This document shows, piece after piece, positions 16,150 to 24,593 of a stretch of DNA of 64,000 nt. The stretch lies in the NCBI RefSeq assembly GCF_014199325.1, contig NZ_JACIJJ010000002.1, forward strand, positions 310,001 to 374,000, read 5' to 3'. Position 1 is the first letter of the stretch, and each line of letters begins with the position of its first letter. Origin of the DNA: Sphingomonas yantingensis. Lineage in GTDB: Bacteria; Pseudomonadota; Alphaproteobacteria; Sphingomonadales; Sphingomonadaceae. The notes under the pieces were generated by a model that saw only the letters and a list, made by a program, of their open reading frames with translations, ran no database searches and was not told the DNA's origin. The translations under genes were made by a program, and so were the position numbers.

Positions 16150-19121
16150 TGAATCATCGGGCATTCCGCATCCTGCTCGGCAGCGCGACCGCGCTCGCCA
16201 GCACCGCCGTCCTCGTCGCGCCCGCCGCGGCGCAGACCACCACCGCGAGCCTGCGCGGCATCGTCCGTTCGGGCGGCGCCCCCGTCGGCGGGGCGACCGT
16301 GACCGTCGTCGCACAGGCGACGAACCGGACGCAGACGACAACCACCGCGGCCAACGGCGCCTATGTCCTCAACGGCCTGCGCCCCGGCAGCTACACGCTG
16401 ACGGTCGAGGCGAACGGCCAGCGGTTCGAGCGCGTCGTGACCGTCGCGATCGGCCAGTCGGCGACGTTCGACGTGGCGCTCGGCGCCGCCGTCCCGGCCC
16501 CGGCGGAAGGGGCCGCCCCCGCACCTGGCGAGGCACCGGCCGAGGGTGAGGTCGTCGGCGGCACGACCGAAAGCTCGGGCGAGGATATCGTCGTCACCGG
16601 CTCGGCCCTTCGCGAGGTCAAGACCAGCGAAGTCGCCACTAACGTCAGCCAGGCGCAGATCCGCATCCTGCCGCAGACCGACCGCAACTTCCTGAGCTTC
16701 GCCGCGCTCGCGCCGGGCGTGCGCTATGTCGATAGCGAAACCGACAAGGGCTTCCGCTCGGGCGCATCGACCGCCAGCCAGGTCAACGTCTTCATCGACG
16801 GCGTCAGCCTGAAGAACAAGCTGCGCGAGGGCGGCGTCGCCGGCCAGCAGAACAGCCGCGGCAATCCCTTCGGCCAGCTCGCCGTGCAGGAGTTCCGCGT
16901 CCTGACGCAGAACTACAAGGCCGAGTACGAGCAGGCGGGCAGCGCCATCATCACCTCGGTCACCAAGTCGGGCACCAACGAGTTCCACGGCGAAGCGTTC
17001 GGCCAGTATACCGACAAGTCGCTGACACAGAAGAGCTATCTCGATGTCCGCAACGGCAACCCGGAGCCCGCGTTCGAGCGCAAGCAGTACGGCGTGTCGC
17101 TGGGCGGCCCGATCATCAAGGACCGGCTGTTCTTCTTCCTCGCCTATGAGGGCAATGACCAGGATCGCGCGTTCAACGTTGATTCGACCGGTTCGGCCGC
17201 CGCGATCCAGGAGTTCGAGCAGTTCTCCGGCCGCCGCCTGTCGGAGTTCGAGGGCGCGTTCGTCAGCCCGTTCCGCGGCGACTTCTACTTCGGCAAGTTG
17301 ACGCTGACTCCGGACGACAACCAGACGTTCGACCTGTCGTTCAGCCGCCGTCAGGAAACCGACATCCAGGGCTTCGGCGGTAACACCGCCTACAGCTATG
17401 CCGAGAACAAGCGGAACAAGGTCGACACCTACCTCTTCAAATGGACCTATAACGGCGAGAACTTCATCAACGAGTTCAACGCCAACTATCTGAACTACGA
17501 GTTCAATCCCTCGTCGCTCAATCCCGACCTGCCGGCGTTCGACTATGATTCGGTGATCCTGTTCGGCGGCAAGGATTCGACCCGGCGCGAGCTTCAGTCG
17601 GGCTACACGATCCGCAACGATACGACGTTCAGCGGGCTCGAGAACCACGTCTTCAAATGGGGCGTGCGCGTCGAGGTCACCGACATCAGCTTCGACAACC
17701 AGGCCTATATCCAGCCGCGCTACACCTTCCGTCGCGAGGCGCAGAACAACCTCAACTTCAGCTTCCCGGCCGAAGCGCGCCTGGGCCTCGGCAGCGGGCT
17801 CGTGCTTGGTTCGAACACGCAGTTCGGCGTCTACGCGCAGGACGACTGGGACGTGACCGACCGGCTCCAGCTCAATCTCGGCGTCCGCTGGGATTACGAA
17901 ACCAATGCGGTCAACAACAACTACGTGACGCCCGCCAATGCCGCGGCGGCGCTGCGAGCCTATCCCAAGACCGACTATTTCGATCCCGAGAACTACATCT
18001 CGACGGGCAACAACCGCAAGCCGTTCACCGGCGCGATCGCACCGCGCCTCGGCTTCTCGTGGGATATCAACGGCGACGAATCGACGGTGATCTTCGGCGG
18101 GGCGGGCCGCTATTACGACCGCAACAACTTCAACAACACCGTCGACGAGCTGTCGCGCCGGATCAACCCGATTGGCGTGTTCCGCTTCTCGGCCGACGGT
18201 GCGCCGCGCTCGGGCCTGCCGACGACGCGGTGGGACCCGGCCTATCTGACGCGCGACGGGCTGTTGACGCTGCTCAACACCAATCCCGAGACCGGCCTGC
18301 CGGAGCTGTTCGCGGTCAAGAACGATGCCAAGCCGCCGGTCAACGACCAGATCTCGCTCGGCGTGCGCCAGCGGATCGGCATCTTCCGCGCCTCGCTCAG
18401 CGCCTCGTACCAGCGGGGGCGCAACGGCTATACCAACCTGTTCGCGACGCGGCAGAACAACGGCCTAGGCAATTGCTGCAATACCGATGCGGCGCGCGCC
18501 AACGGCTATTCGAACATCCTGATCGGCTATGACGGGCTCGACACCCGATACAAGGCGCTCTTCTTCACGCTCGACAAGGATTACACCAAGACCTCGGGCT
18601 GGGGCGTCAACATCGCCTATACCTTCGGCAAGGCCGAGCAGAATGGCGGCGACCTGTTCAGCCTCGACGGGCTGACGCCCGACGCCTATGGCTGGCGTCC
18701 GACGCGCGGCGACGAGCGTCACCGCATCACCTTCTCAGGGATCGCCGACCTGCCGGCCGGGTTCCAGCTGTCGACGCTGAGCACCTTCGGCTCGGGCGCC
18801 GCCTATCAGGTGACCGACGCCACCAACGGGTTCGACACCGGCGCGCTGCGGTTCACCGCCGCATACCCGGAAAAGAACTGCATCAAGGGCGTCTTCGCCT
18901 TCTGCGAAGTCAATCTGACGCTGGCGAACAAGCTCAAGCTGTTCGGCGACAAACACGAGCTGGAGGTCGCGGTGGACCTGCTCAACGCCTTCAACAACAA
19001 GAACTTCAGCGGCTTCGACGAGTTCTTCAGCGCCACCGATCCGCTCGATCCCGCCGGGATCGGCAACGCGCTGCTGACGCTCCCGCGCCGTGTCCAGTTC
19101 AGGGTCGGCTATCGCTTCTGA
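16146..19121 (+). CDS. TonB-dependent receptor with N-terminal carboxypeptidase-regulatory-like domain
   Basis: A 991-residue outer-membrane receptor of the Oar-like type. The signal peptide ends near APAAAQ. A carboxypeptidase-regulatory-like beta domain (about 33-115; ASLRGIVRSGG, AYVLNGLRPGSYTLTV) is followed by a Pro/Ala/Glu linker, the DIVVTG segment, the plug (FINGVSLKNK-type block read here as FIDGVSLKNK) and a barrel ending RVGYRF. AGGGGAAACG serves as RBS inside the end of the regulator gene. Coupling to a LacI regulator and position upstream of a glucanase indicate that it imports the glucan fragments. No SusD-like partner exists here. Confidence 0.92.
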   Translation: MMNHRAFRILLGSATALASTAVLVAPAAAQTTTASLRGIVRSGGAPVGGATVTVVAQATNRTQTTTTAANGAYVLNGLRPGSYTLTVEANGQRFERVVTVAIGQSATFDVALGAAVPAPAEGAAPAPGEAPAEGEVVGGTTESSGEDIVVTGSALREVKTSEVATNVSQAQIRILPQTDRNFLSFAALAPGVRYVDSETDKGFRSGASTASQVNVFIDGVSLKNKLREGGVAGQQNSRGNPFGQLAVQEFRVLTQNYKAEYEQAGSAIITSVTKSGTNEFHGEAFGQYTDKSLTQKSYLDVRNGNPEPAFERKQYGVSLGGPIIKDRLFFFLAYEGNDQDRAFNVDSTGSAAAIQEFEQFSGRRLSEFEGAFVSPFRGDFYFGKLTLTPDDNQTFDLSFSRRQETDIQGFGGNTAYSYAENKRNKVDTYLFKWTYNGENFINEFNANYLNYEFNPSSLNPDLPAFDYDSVILFGGKDSTRRELQSGYTIRNDTTFSGLENHVFKWGVRVEVTDISFDNQAYIQPRYTFRREAQNNLNFSFPAEARLGLGSGLVLGSNTQFGVYAQDDWDVTDRLQLNLGVRWDYETNAVNNNYVTPANAAAALRAYPKTDYFDPENYISTGNNRKPFTGAIAPRLGFSWDINGDESTVIFGGAGRYYDRNNFNNTVDELSRRINPIGVFRFSADGAPRSGLPTTRWDPAYLTRDGLLTLLNTNPETGLPELFAVKNDAKPPVNDQISLGVRQRIGIFRASLSASYQRGRNGYTNLFATRQNNGLGNCCNTDAARANGYSNILIGYDGLDTRYKALFFTLDKDYTKTSGWGVNIAYTFGKAEQNGGDLFSLDGLTPDAYGWRPTRGDERHRITFSGIADLPAGFQLSTLSTFGSGAAYQVTDATNGFDTGALRFTAAYPEKNCIKGVFAFCEVNLTLANKLKLFGDKHELEVAVDLLNAFNNKNFSGFDEFFSATDPLDPAGIGNALLTLPRRVQFRVGYRF

Positions 19122-19132
19122 TGCCGGTCCTT

Positions 19133-19172
19133 GCCGGGGCGGTCCCCTCTCCCCCCTGATGTCCGCCCCGGC
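19133..19172 (+). terminator. Stem-loop between the receptor and the GH144-like gene
   Basis: GCCGGGGCGG (19133-19142) pairs with CCGCCCCGGC (19163-19172) around a 20-nt pyrimidine-rich loop, 12 bp after the receptor stop. No T-run follows. It may be a processing or partial-termination point that sets receptor and enzyme levels apart. Confidence 0.5.
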
Positions 19173-19204
19173 AACATCGTACGCGTAATCAAGAGGAGGT
19201 CGCC

Positions 19205-20635
19205 TTGCTCGACCGACGCCGTTTCTTCCACGCCGCGGGCACCGGGCTCGCGGCGACGGTCGGCGCCTGCGCCGCGCCCCGGCGGGGCGAGGACCCGCTG
19301 ATCGCCAGCCACCCGCCGCGCGCCGATACCGCGACCGCGCCGCTGATCGACGACATCCAACAGCGTGCGTTCCGCTTCTTTTGGGACACCACCGAGACCG
19401 AGCGCGGTCTTGCGCCCGATCGCTGGCCGACGCCCAGTTTCGCGTCGATCGCGGCGATGGGCTTCGCGCTCACCGCCTTCCCGATCGGCGAGAGCCATGG
19501 CTGGGTGACGCGCGCCGCGGGGCTCCAGCGCACGTTGGCGATGCTGCGGTTCCTCACCGGCGCACCGATGGGGCCGGAGCCGACGCGCCGAAGCGGGCAC
19601 AAGGGCTTCTTCTACCACTTCCTCGGCGTGACCGAGGGGTGGCGGTTCGCACGCTGCGAACTGTCGACGATCGACACCGCGCTGCTGATGGGCGGCGTCC
19701 TCTTCGCGCAAAGCTGGTACGACCGCGACGACCCGGGCGAGGCGGAGGTGCGCGCGCTGGCCGACCGGCTCTATCGTGCGATCGAATGGGACTGGATCAC
19801 CCCGCGCCCGCCTTTCGTGTCGATGGGCTGGCATCCCGAGAGCGGCTTCATCCCCAGCGACTGGAACATCTATAACGAGGGGATGATCCTCTACGTGCTC
19901 GGCCTCGGTTCGCCGACGCACCCGCTGGCGGACGGAACGTGGGCCGCGCTGACCGACCGCTTCGAGGCAAGCTGGGGCACGCATTGGGGGCAGGAGTATC
20001 TGCACTTCGCGCCGATGTTCGGACATCAGTACAGCCATGTCTGGATCGATTTCAAAGGCATCCGCGATCCCCTGATGGCCGAGAAGGGCATCGACTATTT
20101 CGAGAACAGCCGCCGCGCGACCTATGCCCAGCGGCAGTACGCGATCGAGAATGCCGGCGGCTGGGCGGGGTACGGCGCCAATGTGTGGGGCCTGACCGCG
20201 TGCGACGGGCCGGGCGATTTCAAGCTGAACGGGCGCGATTATTTTAGCTATTCCGCGCGCGGGCCGGGCGAGCGCGACGACGGTACGCTGGCGCCGACCG
20301 CCTTGCTTGGCAGCTATCCCTTCGCGCCCGAAATCGTCGAGCCGGCGGTGAGCGCGATCTATCGCCGGTTCGGGACGGGTACGTACGGAAAATACGGTTT
20401 CCTCGATTCGTTCAACCCCACGATCCGGTCGCGCCCGCCCGAACCGTTCAAGCATGGCGAACTACGGCCAGGGACGGGCTGGGTCGACAAGGATTGGCTG
20501 GGCATCGATCAGGGACCGATCGTCGCGATGATCGAGAATCACCGCACGGGGCTCGTGTGGAAGACGATGCGCAAGAACCCGTACATCCGTCGCGGGCTGG
20601 AGCGGGCGGGGTTCAAGGGGGGCTGGCTGGGGTAG
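19205..20635 (+). CDS. GH144-like glucanase (COG5368 glucoamylase family), Tat-exported
   Basis: A 476-residue protein of the COG5368/glycoamylase domain family, which includes GH144 endo-beta-1,2-glucanases. The TTG start at 19205 follows AAGAGGAGGT and opens with a Tat signal (LDRRRFFHAAG) and a lipobox-like VGACAAP, so it may be a lipoprotein. The (alpha/alpha)6 barrel shows family blocks AFRFFWDTTE, SIAAMGFALTA, GFFYHFLGV, NEGMILYVLGLG, HQYSHVWIDFKG and ENAGGWAGYGANVWGLT. With GH3 and the receptor it would cut beta-1,2-glucan into sophorose-type oligomers. The family is strongly supported. The exact linkage is inferred, and other glucans are not excluded. Confidence 0.85.
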   Translation: MLDRRRFFHAAGTGLAATVGACAAPRRGEDPLIASHPPRADTATAPLIDDIQQRAFRFFWDTTETERGLAPDRWPTPSFASIAAMGFALTAFPIGESHGWVTRAAGLQRTLAMLRFLTGAPMGPEPTRRSGHKGFFYHFLGVTEGWRFARCELSTIDTALLMGGVLFAQSWYDRDDPGEAEVRALADRLYRAIEWDWITPRPPFVSMGWHPESGFIPSDWNIYNEGMILYVLGLGSPTHPLADGTWAALTDRFEASWGTHWGQEYLHFAPMFGHQYSHVWIDFKGIRDPLMAEKGIDYFENSRRATYAQRQYAIENAGGWAGYGANVWGLTACDGPGDFKLNGRDYFSYSARGPGERDDGTLAPTALLGSYPFAPEIVEPAVSAIYRRFGTGTYGKYGFLDSFNPTIRSRPPEPFKHGELRPGTGWVDKDWLGIDQGPIVAMIENHRTGLVWKTMRKNPYIRRGLERAGFKGGWLG

Positions 20636-20679
20636 GGCGGCGTCGGTCGGGGCCGGAGTCGCGAGGGTCGCACGACTGG

Positions 20680-20699
20680 ACCCCGGCCGTCGCCGGGGT
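20680..20699. repeat. Hairpin repeat after the GH144-like gene
   Basis: ACCCCGGC-CGTC-GCCGGGGT has the same stem as the hairpin at 5576-5595 with a different loop. It lies 44 bp after the glucanase stop and is the nearest candidate 3' end for that transcript. The rest of 20700-20782 shows nothing recognisable apart from a G-run at 20762. Confidence 0.5.
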
Positions 20700-20782
20700 A
20701 CGTGGTTAAGGCCAAGCGCGCCCGCCTGTGCCGTGCACCGGCGAAGGCTTGGGTCCAGTTTGGGGGGGGCACCGGTACCTCC

Positions 20783-20875
20783 CACCCCGGACTTGTTCCG
20801 GGGTTCACCGCCGTTCGCAATCATCGGCCGCTTGTCGCGTGGCACGGTGGACCCCGGAACAAGTCCGGGGGTGAC
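20783..20875. repeat. Inverted-pair palindromic element, subfamily 1
   Basis: CACCCCGGACTTGTTCCGGGG (20783-20803, given in two parts: CACCCCGGACTT and GTTCCGGGG) is followed after about 40 bp by its inverted copy GGTGGACCCCGGAACAAG plus TCCGGGGGTGAC (20846-20875). Each half folds on itself, and the halves can also pair with each other. It closely matches the element at 45331-45419 in arms and spacing. This is a REP/BIME-like intergenic repeat, not a gene. Confidence 0.8.
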
Positions 20876-20909
20876 GATGACGCGATCTCGCGCCCAGATC
20901 GGGGAAAGT

Positions 20910-20940
20910 CCGGGGGGATTCTGTTGCTCGGCCCCCCCGG
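20910..20940 (-). terminator. Candidate ssrA terminator hairpin
   Basis: On the minus strand CCGGGGGG pairs with CCCCCCGG around a 15-nt loop, followed by ACTTTCCCC. It lies about 80 nt after the tag-closing helix, a suitable distance for the end of the coding piece. The T-run is weak. Confidence 0.5.
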
Positions 20941-21018
20941 CGGCCGCCGTAACGCTTCTGTTGCCCGGTGCGTCCAACCGCGCTTTTGTCAATCTAACCT
21001 AGACCGTGAGGTCTTGGG

Positions 21019-21054
21019 TTAGGCCGCAATCGCGAGCGCCTCGTTATCGTTGGC
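21019..21054 (-). other. tmRNA proteolysis-tag reading frame (ANDNEALAIAA)
   Basis: Eleven codons and a TAA stop inside ssrA. The first codon read after resume is GCC (Ala). The ANDN start and the ALAIAA end match alphaproteobacterial SsrA tags, whose terminal residues are read by ClpXP and ClpAP. Confidence 0.9.
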
Positions 21055-21363
21055 ACTTGTGAGATGGGCCGTTGCGGTGGTCCCATTCCGGGCGAAAGCA
21101 GCGCTTTTCAACACACGTCGATCCTGGTTCGGCCCCGTCAGAAACGGTGTCCAGATACACCACCATTTCTGGTGGAGCCGCCGGGTACTGCCCCCGGGTC
21201 CGCTGCGCCTATGACACGCTACATTTTATCGCCATAGCCGGACAAGCCGGCACCGATCGATATAGGCCGCCGGGAAATAAAGAAAAGCCCCGACCGACAG
21301 GCAAACTCCGATCGGAAATAGGGTCTTTCCCCGAAGCCCAAGCGGTGGCATGGGAAATCGATC

Positions 21364-21792
21364 ATGTTAACGCAGCGTTCGCGGTACGCGCTCCGCGCGA
21401 TGATCTTTCTGGCTGGCCAGCCGATCAACGGCGCCCCCGTGCCGATGACCCGCATCGCGGGTGAGGCGAACGTGCCGCGCAAGTTCCTCGAGCTGATCCT
21501 GGCGGATCTGCGCGAATCGGGTTTCCTCTTCTCGACCCGCGGCAAGGCCGGGGGCTATCGCCTCGCGCGCCCCGCGCATCTCATCTCGCTCGGCGAGATC
21601 ATCCGTACGATCGAGGGGCCGCTGGCGCTCGTCCCCTGCGTCAGCCGCACCGCCTATCGCCCCTGCACCGACTGCAAGGACGAGGCGTCGTGCTCGATCC
21701 GCATCGCGATGGCGCGCGTCCGCGACGAGACCGCACGCATCCTCGACGGCACCAGCCTCGCCGACACCAAGGCCGACGCACTGGCTGCGTGA
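21364..21792 (+). CDS. Rrf2 family transcriptional regulator
   Basis: A 142-residue Rrf2-type winged-helix regulator. The N-terminal HTH region runs LTQRSRYALRAMIFLAG through MTRIAGEANVPRKFLELIL, with the wing TRGKAGGYRLARP. The C-terminal part has cysteines VPC, RPC and CTDCKDEASC, a pattern able to hold an iron-sulfur cluster as in IscR and NsrR. This suggests redox, iron or NO sensing, although the spacing is not identical to either. No strong RBS is visible. An Old Yellow Enzyme gene lies convergent to it. The regulon cannot be read from this window. Confidence 0.88.
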   Translation: MLTQRSRYALRAMIFLAGQPINGAPVPMTRIAGEANVPRKFLELILADLRESGFLFSTRGKAGGYRLARPAHLISLGEIIRTIEGPLALVPCVSRTAYRPCTDCKDEASCSIRIAMARVRDETARILDGTSLADTKADALAA

Positions 21793-21795
21793 GCG

Positions 21796-21819
21796 CCTCC
21801 CCCGCGCGGGCGGGGGAGG
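21796..21819. terminator. Bidirectional hairpin between Rrf2 and Old Yellow Enzyme genes
   Basis: CCTCCCCCGC-GCGG-GCGGGGGAGG is a perfect 10-bp stem with a 4-nt loop in the 39-bp gap between convergent stop codons. It lacks a clear T-run on either strand. Confidence 0.6.
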
Positions 21820-21831
21820 ATAACTCGTCGG

Positions 21832-22929
21832 TCAGGCGTCCGCGCGCTCCAATGCCGGATAGTCGGTATACCCCTCCGGCCCGCGGCTGTACCACGTCGC
21901 CATGTCGTCCTTCGCCAGCGGCGCGCCCGTGCGCAGACGCTCCACCAGATCGGGATTGGCGATGTAGGGCCGGCCGAACGCGATGCCGTCGGCGTGCCCC
22001 TCTGCCACCGCCGCCTCTGCCTTGGCCTTGTCGTAATCCTGGTTGAGGATCAGCGGGCCGGTCCAGTGCTTGCGGAACGCGGGCGAGATCGCGGCCTGCG
22101 TCGTCGATCCGAAGGTGCCGTCCGGCCCGGGCTCGCGCAGTTCGACAAAGGCGATCTTCTTGCCCTCCAGATAATCGGCGATCGGCAGGAACACCGCTTC
22201 CGGATTCGCATCGATCACGCCCTGCGTGTCGCCGTTGGGCGAGAAGCGCACGCCGGTGCGGTCGCCACCCGCCACCTCGACGATCCGGTCGATCGCCTCG
22301 CGCAGCAGGCGGCCGCGATTTTCCGGGCTGCCGCCGTAATCGTCGTCGCGGTGGTTGGCGCCATCGCGCAGGAACTGGTCGATCAGGTAGCCATTGGCGG
22401 CATGAAGCTGCACGCCGTCGAACCCGGCGGCCAGCGCGTTGCGCGTCGCCGTCTCGTAATCGTCGAGCACGCGCTTGATATCGTCGATCGTCGCGGCGCG
22501 CGCCTGTTCATAGGGCTTCTTCTCGCCGTTCGAGAGATAGGTCCGCACGCTGCCCGGCGCGGTCGTGGCCGAGGAGGAGAGGGGCGCCTCGCCGCCCAGG
22601 AAGTCGGGATGGACGATCCGGCCCATGTGCCAGAGCTGGGCGACGATGCGCCCGCCCGCCTGATGCACGCGCTCGACCACGGGCTTCCACCCCTCGACCT
22701 GCTCGTCGGTCCAGAGGCCGGGGGCATAGGCCCAGCCCAGACCCTCGCGGCTGATGCCCGTCGCCTCGGTGATGATGAGGCCGGCGGTCGCGCGCTGGGC
22801 GTAATAGTCGCCCATGATCGCGGTCGGGACGTGCCCCTCGGTCGCGCGGCCGCGGGTCAGGGGGGACATGAGGATGCGGTTCGGCGCCTCGATCGCGCCG
22901 AGGCGGATCGGGTCGTAAAGCGATGCCAT
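21832..22929 (-). CDS. Old Yellow Enzyme family alkene reductase (NemA-like)
   Basis: A 365-residue FMN-dependent NADPH oxidoreductase that reduces activated C=C bonds (enones, maleimides) or nitro-esters. The start block is LYDPIRLGAIEAPNRILMSPLTR. LHAANGYLIDQFL carries the His/Asn substrate-binding pair, and NHRDDDYGGSPENR is a family signature. The FMN-phosphate site is in GIAFGRPYIANPDLVERL. The ATG at 22929 is preceded by a GGAG, and upstream in-frame extension gives no family sequence. It is divergent from an EamA transporter. Confidence 0.92.
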   Translation of the reverse strand: MASLYDPIRLGAIEAPNRILMSPLTRGRATEGHVPTAIMGDYYAQRATAGLIITEATGISREGLGWAYAPGLWTDEQVEGWKPVVERVHQAGGRIVAQLWHMGRIVHPDFLGGEAPLSSSATTAPGSVRTYLSNGEKKPYEQARAATIDDIKRVLDDYETATRNALAAGFDGVQLHAANGYLIDQFLRDGANHRDDDYGGSPENRGRLLREAIDRIVEVAGGDRTGVRFSPNGDTQGVIDANPEAVFLPIADYLEGKKIAFVELREPGPDGTFGSTTQAAISPAFRKHWTGPLILNQDYDKAKAEAAVAEGHADGIAFGRPYIANPDLVERLRTGAPLAKDDMATWYSRGPEGYTDYPALERADA

Positions 22930-22984
22930 TCGTGGAACTCCATTGTTGGCAGGACAGGCGGAAGGTAGGGCGCTAAGGGGCGCC

Positions 22985-23914
22985 ATGCATCGCCCCCTGC
23001 CCCAAAGGATAACTACGCCGCCCCCAAGCTGGGTCCCCGTCGCCGCGGTGATCGCCGCCAACGTGTTCCTGGCCACCGGGCCGCTGTTCGTGCGGCTGGC
23101 CGATACCGGGCCGGTCGCGGCAGCGTTCTGGCGGATCGCGCTCGCCGCGCCGGTCTTGCTGACCGTCGCGGCGGCATTGGGCGAGTGGCCGGTGCGCGCG
23201 GCGAGGGGGCTGTGGGGCGTCATCGCGCTCGCCGGCCTCGCCTTCGCCGCCGATCTGGGGAGCTGGCATATCGGCATCCGCGGGACGACGCTCGCCAACT
23301 CGACGCTGTTCGGCAATTCGGCGACGCTGATCTATCCCATCTACGGCTTCATCGTCGCGCGCGCATGGCCGACGCGGACGCAAGGGGGGGCGCTGGCGCT
23401 GGCGGCACTGGGCGGCGGGCTGCTGCTCGGCCGGTCGGCGGAGCTGTCGCCGCAGAATGTCGTCGGCGATCTGTTCTGCCTGCTCGCGGGCGTGCTCTAT
23501 GCCGCCTATTTCATCCTGATGGCGCGCGTGCGGTCCACGATGGCGCCGATGTCCGCCCTCGGCCTCTCGACCGCGGCGAGCGTGCTGCCGCTGCTAGCCC
23601 TCGCGCTGCTGCTGGGCGAGCGGGTGATGCCGGGCGACTGGACGCCGCTGATCCTGCTGACGGTGTGCAGCCAACTGATCGGGCAGGGGCTGATGATCTA
23701 TGCGATCGGCCACCTGACGCCGCTCGTCGTCGGCCTTGCGCTGCTCATCCAGCCGGTGGTTTCGGCGGCGATCGGTTGGGTCTGGTTCGACGAGCGGCTG
23801 GGGCTGCCCGATATCGCCGGCGCGGTGCTGATCGCCGCGGCGCTGGTCCTGGTCCGAAAGCCCGATACGAAGGCGCTTGCGCCTGACCCTGCGGACCCTA
23901 GATCGGTGGCGTGA
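22985..23914 (+). CDS. EamA (DMT superfamily) transporter
   Basis: A 309-residue inner-membrane protein with about ten predicted hydrophobic helices in two EamA repeats (first half from VPVAAVIAANVFLATGPLFVR, second from VVGDLFCLLAGVLYAAYFILM). Such proteins export metabolites or amino acids; the substrate is unknown. The ATG at 22985 follows AAGGGG, and the slightly longer frame start lacks an RBS. It is followed 16 bp later by COQ9, so the two may be co-transcribed. Confidence 0.88.
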   Translation: MHRPLPQRITTPPPSWVPVAAVIAANVFLATGPLFVRLADTGPVAAAFWRIALAAPVLLTVAAALGEWPVRAARGLWGVIALAGLAFAADLGSWHIGIRGTTLANSTLFGNSATLIYPIYGFIVARAWPTRTQGGALALAALGGGLLLGRSAELSPQNVVGDLFCLLAGVLYAAYFILMARVRSTMAPMSALGLSTAASVLPLLALALLLGERVMPGDWTPLILLTVCSQLIGQGLMIYAIGHLTPLVVGLALLIQPVVSAAIGWVWFDERLGLPDIAGAVLIAAALVLVRKPDTKALAPDPADPRSVA

Positions 23915-23930
23915 GACTGGAGCCGATGCG

Positions 23931-24593
23931 ATGACCGACCTGCCGCCCGATCCGACCCTCGACGAGATGCGTGAGGCGCTGGCCCCGCTGGTGGCGAGCA
24001 ACGCGGCGTTTGACGGGTGGAAACCGGCCGCGGTTGATGCCGCCGCCGATGCGCTGGGCATCGATCGCGACGTGGCGCGCATCGCCTTTCCGGGCGGGCC
24101 GGTCGACATGATCGACGCCTGGTTCGCGCATGTCGATGCCGAAATGCTGCGCCGCCTGCCGCCCGAGGTGCTCGGCGCGATGAAGATCCGCCAGAAGATC
24201 GCCGCCCTGGTCGAGGCGCGACTGGATATCGTCGCCCCGGATCGGGAGGCGCTGCGCCGCGCGCTCGCCGTCCTCGCGCGGCCGCAGAATGTCGCGCGGG
24301 GCGTGAAGCTCGGCTGGCGCGCCGCCGACGTGATGTGGCGCGCGGCGGGCGACACTGCGACCGACTATAACCACTATACCAAGCGCACGCTGCTCGCGGG
24401 TATCTATGCCGCGGCGGTGACGGTGTTCCTCGACGACGAGAGCGAGGCGCAGGCGGACACGCGCGCGTTCCTCGCCCGCCGGATCGACGACGTGATGCGG
24501 TTCGAGACGGCGAAGGCGAAGTGGACCGGCGGCACCCCGCGGCTCAGCCTGTCGCGCTTCGTCGGTCGCCTGCGCTACCCGCCCGCCGCCTGA
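23931..24593 (+). CDS. COQ9 family ubiquinone-biosynthesis protein
   Basis: A 220-residue COQ9-family protein, a TetR-fold lipid-binding factor that presents ubiquinone intermediates to COQ7-type hydroxylases. Family blocks include FPGGPVDMIDAWFAHVD, KIRQKIAALVEAR, and DYNHYTKRTLLAGIYAAAVTVFLDD with the C-terminal amphipathic segment. The ATG at 23931 has GGAG upstream. COQ9 in bacteria is largely confined to alphaproteobacteria. Its last 19 bp overlap the convergent gltX gene. Confidence 0.9.
   Translation: MTDLPPDPTLDEMREALAPLVASNAAFDGWKPAAVDAAADALGIDRDVARIAFPGGPVDMIDAWFAHVDAEMLRRLPPEVLGAMKIRQKIAALVEARLDIVAPDREALRRALAVLARPQNVARGVKLGWRAADVMWRAAGDTATDYNHYTKRTLLAGIYAAAVTVFLDDESEAQADTRAFLARRIDDVMRFETAKAKWTGGTPRLSLSRFVGRLRYPPAA

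Larger units (their letters stand above)
20905..21245 (-). ncRNA. ssrA: Circularly permuted two-piece tmRNA
   Basis: On the minus strand the acceptor piece comes first and ends CGGCTCCACCA (CCA at 21172-21170). After a 33-nt intervening segment the coding piece starts GGGGCCGAACCAGGATCGAC at 21136. GGGGCCG and CGGCTCC form the 7-bp acceptor stem with one G-U pair. The tag frame (21054-21019) reads GCC AAC GAT AAC ... GCC TAA, that is ANDNEALAIAA-stop, and the hairpin TAACCCAAGACC/GGTCTAGGTTA follows the stop directly. Acceptor-first order is the alphaproteobacterial permutation. tmRNA with SmpB rescues stalled ribosomes and tags the peptide for proteolysis. The outer ends are approximate: the 5' end is set near 21245 and the 3' end by the hairpin at 20910-20940. 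Confidence 0.92.

Noticed and set aside
20700..20904. Short open frames on both strands in the gap after the glucanase gene
   Set aside because: They run across the palindromic repeat and tmRNA sequence, have no RBS and no protein-like composition.
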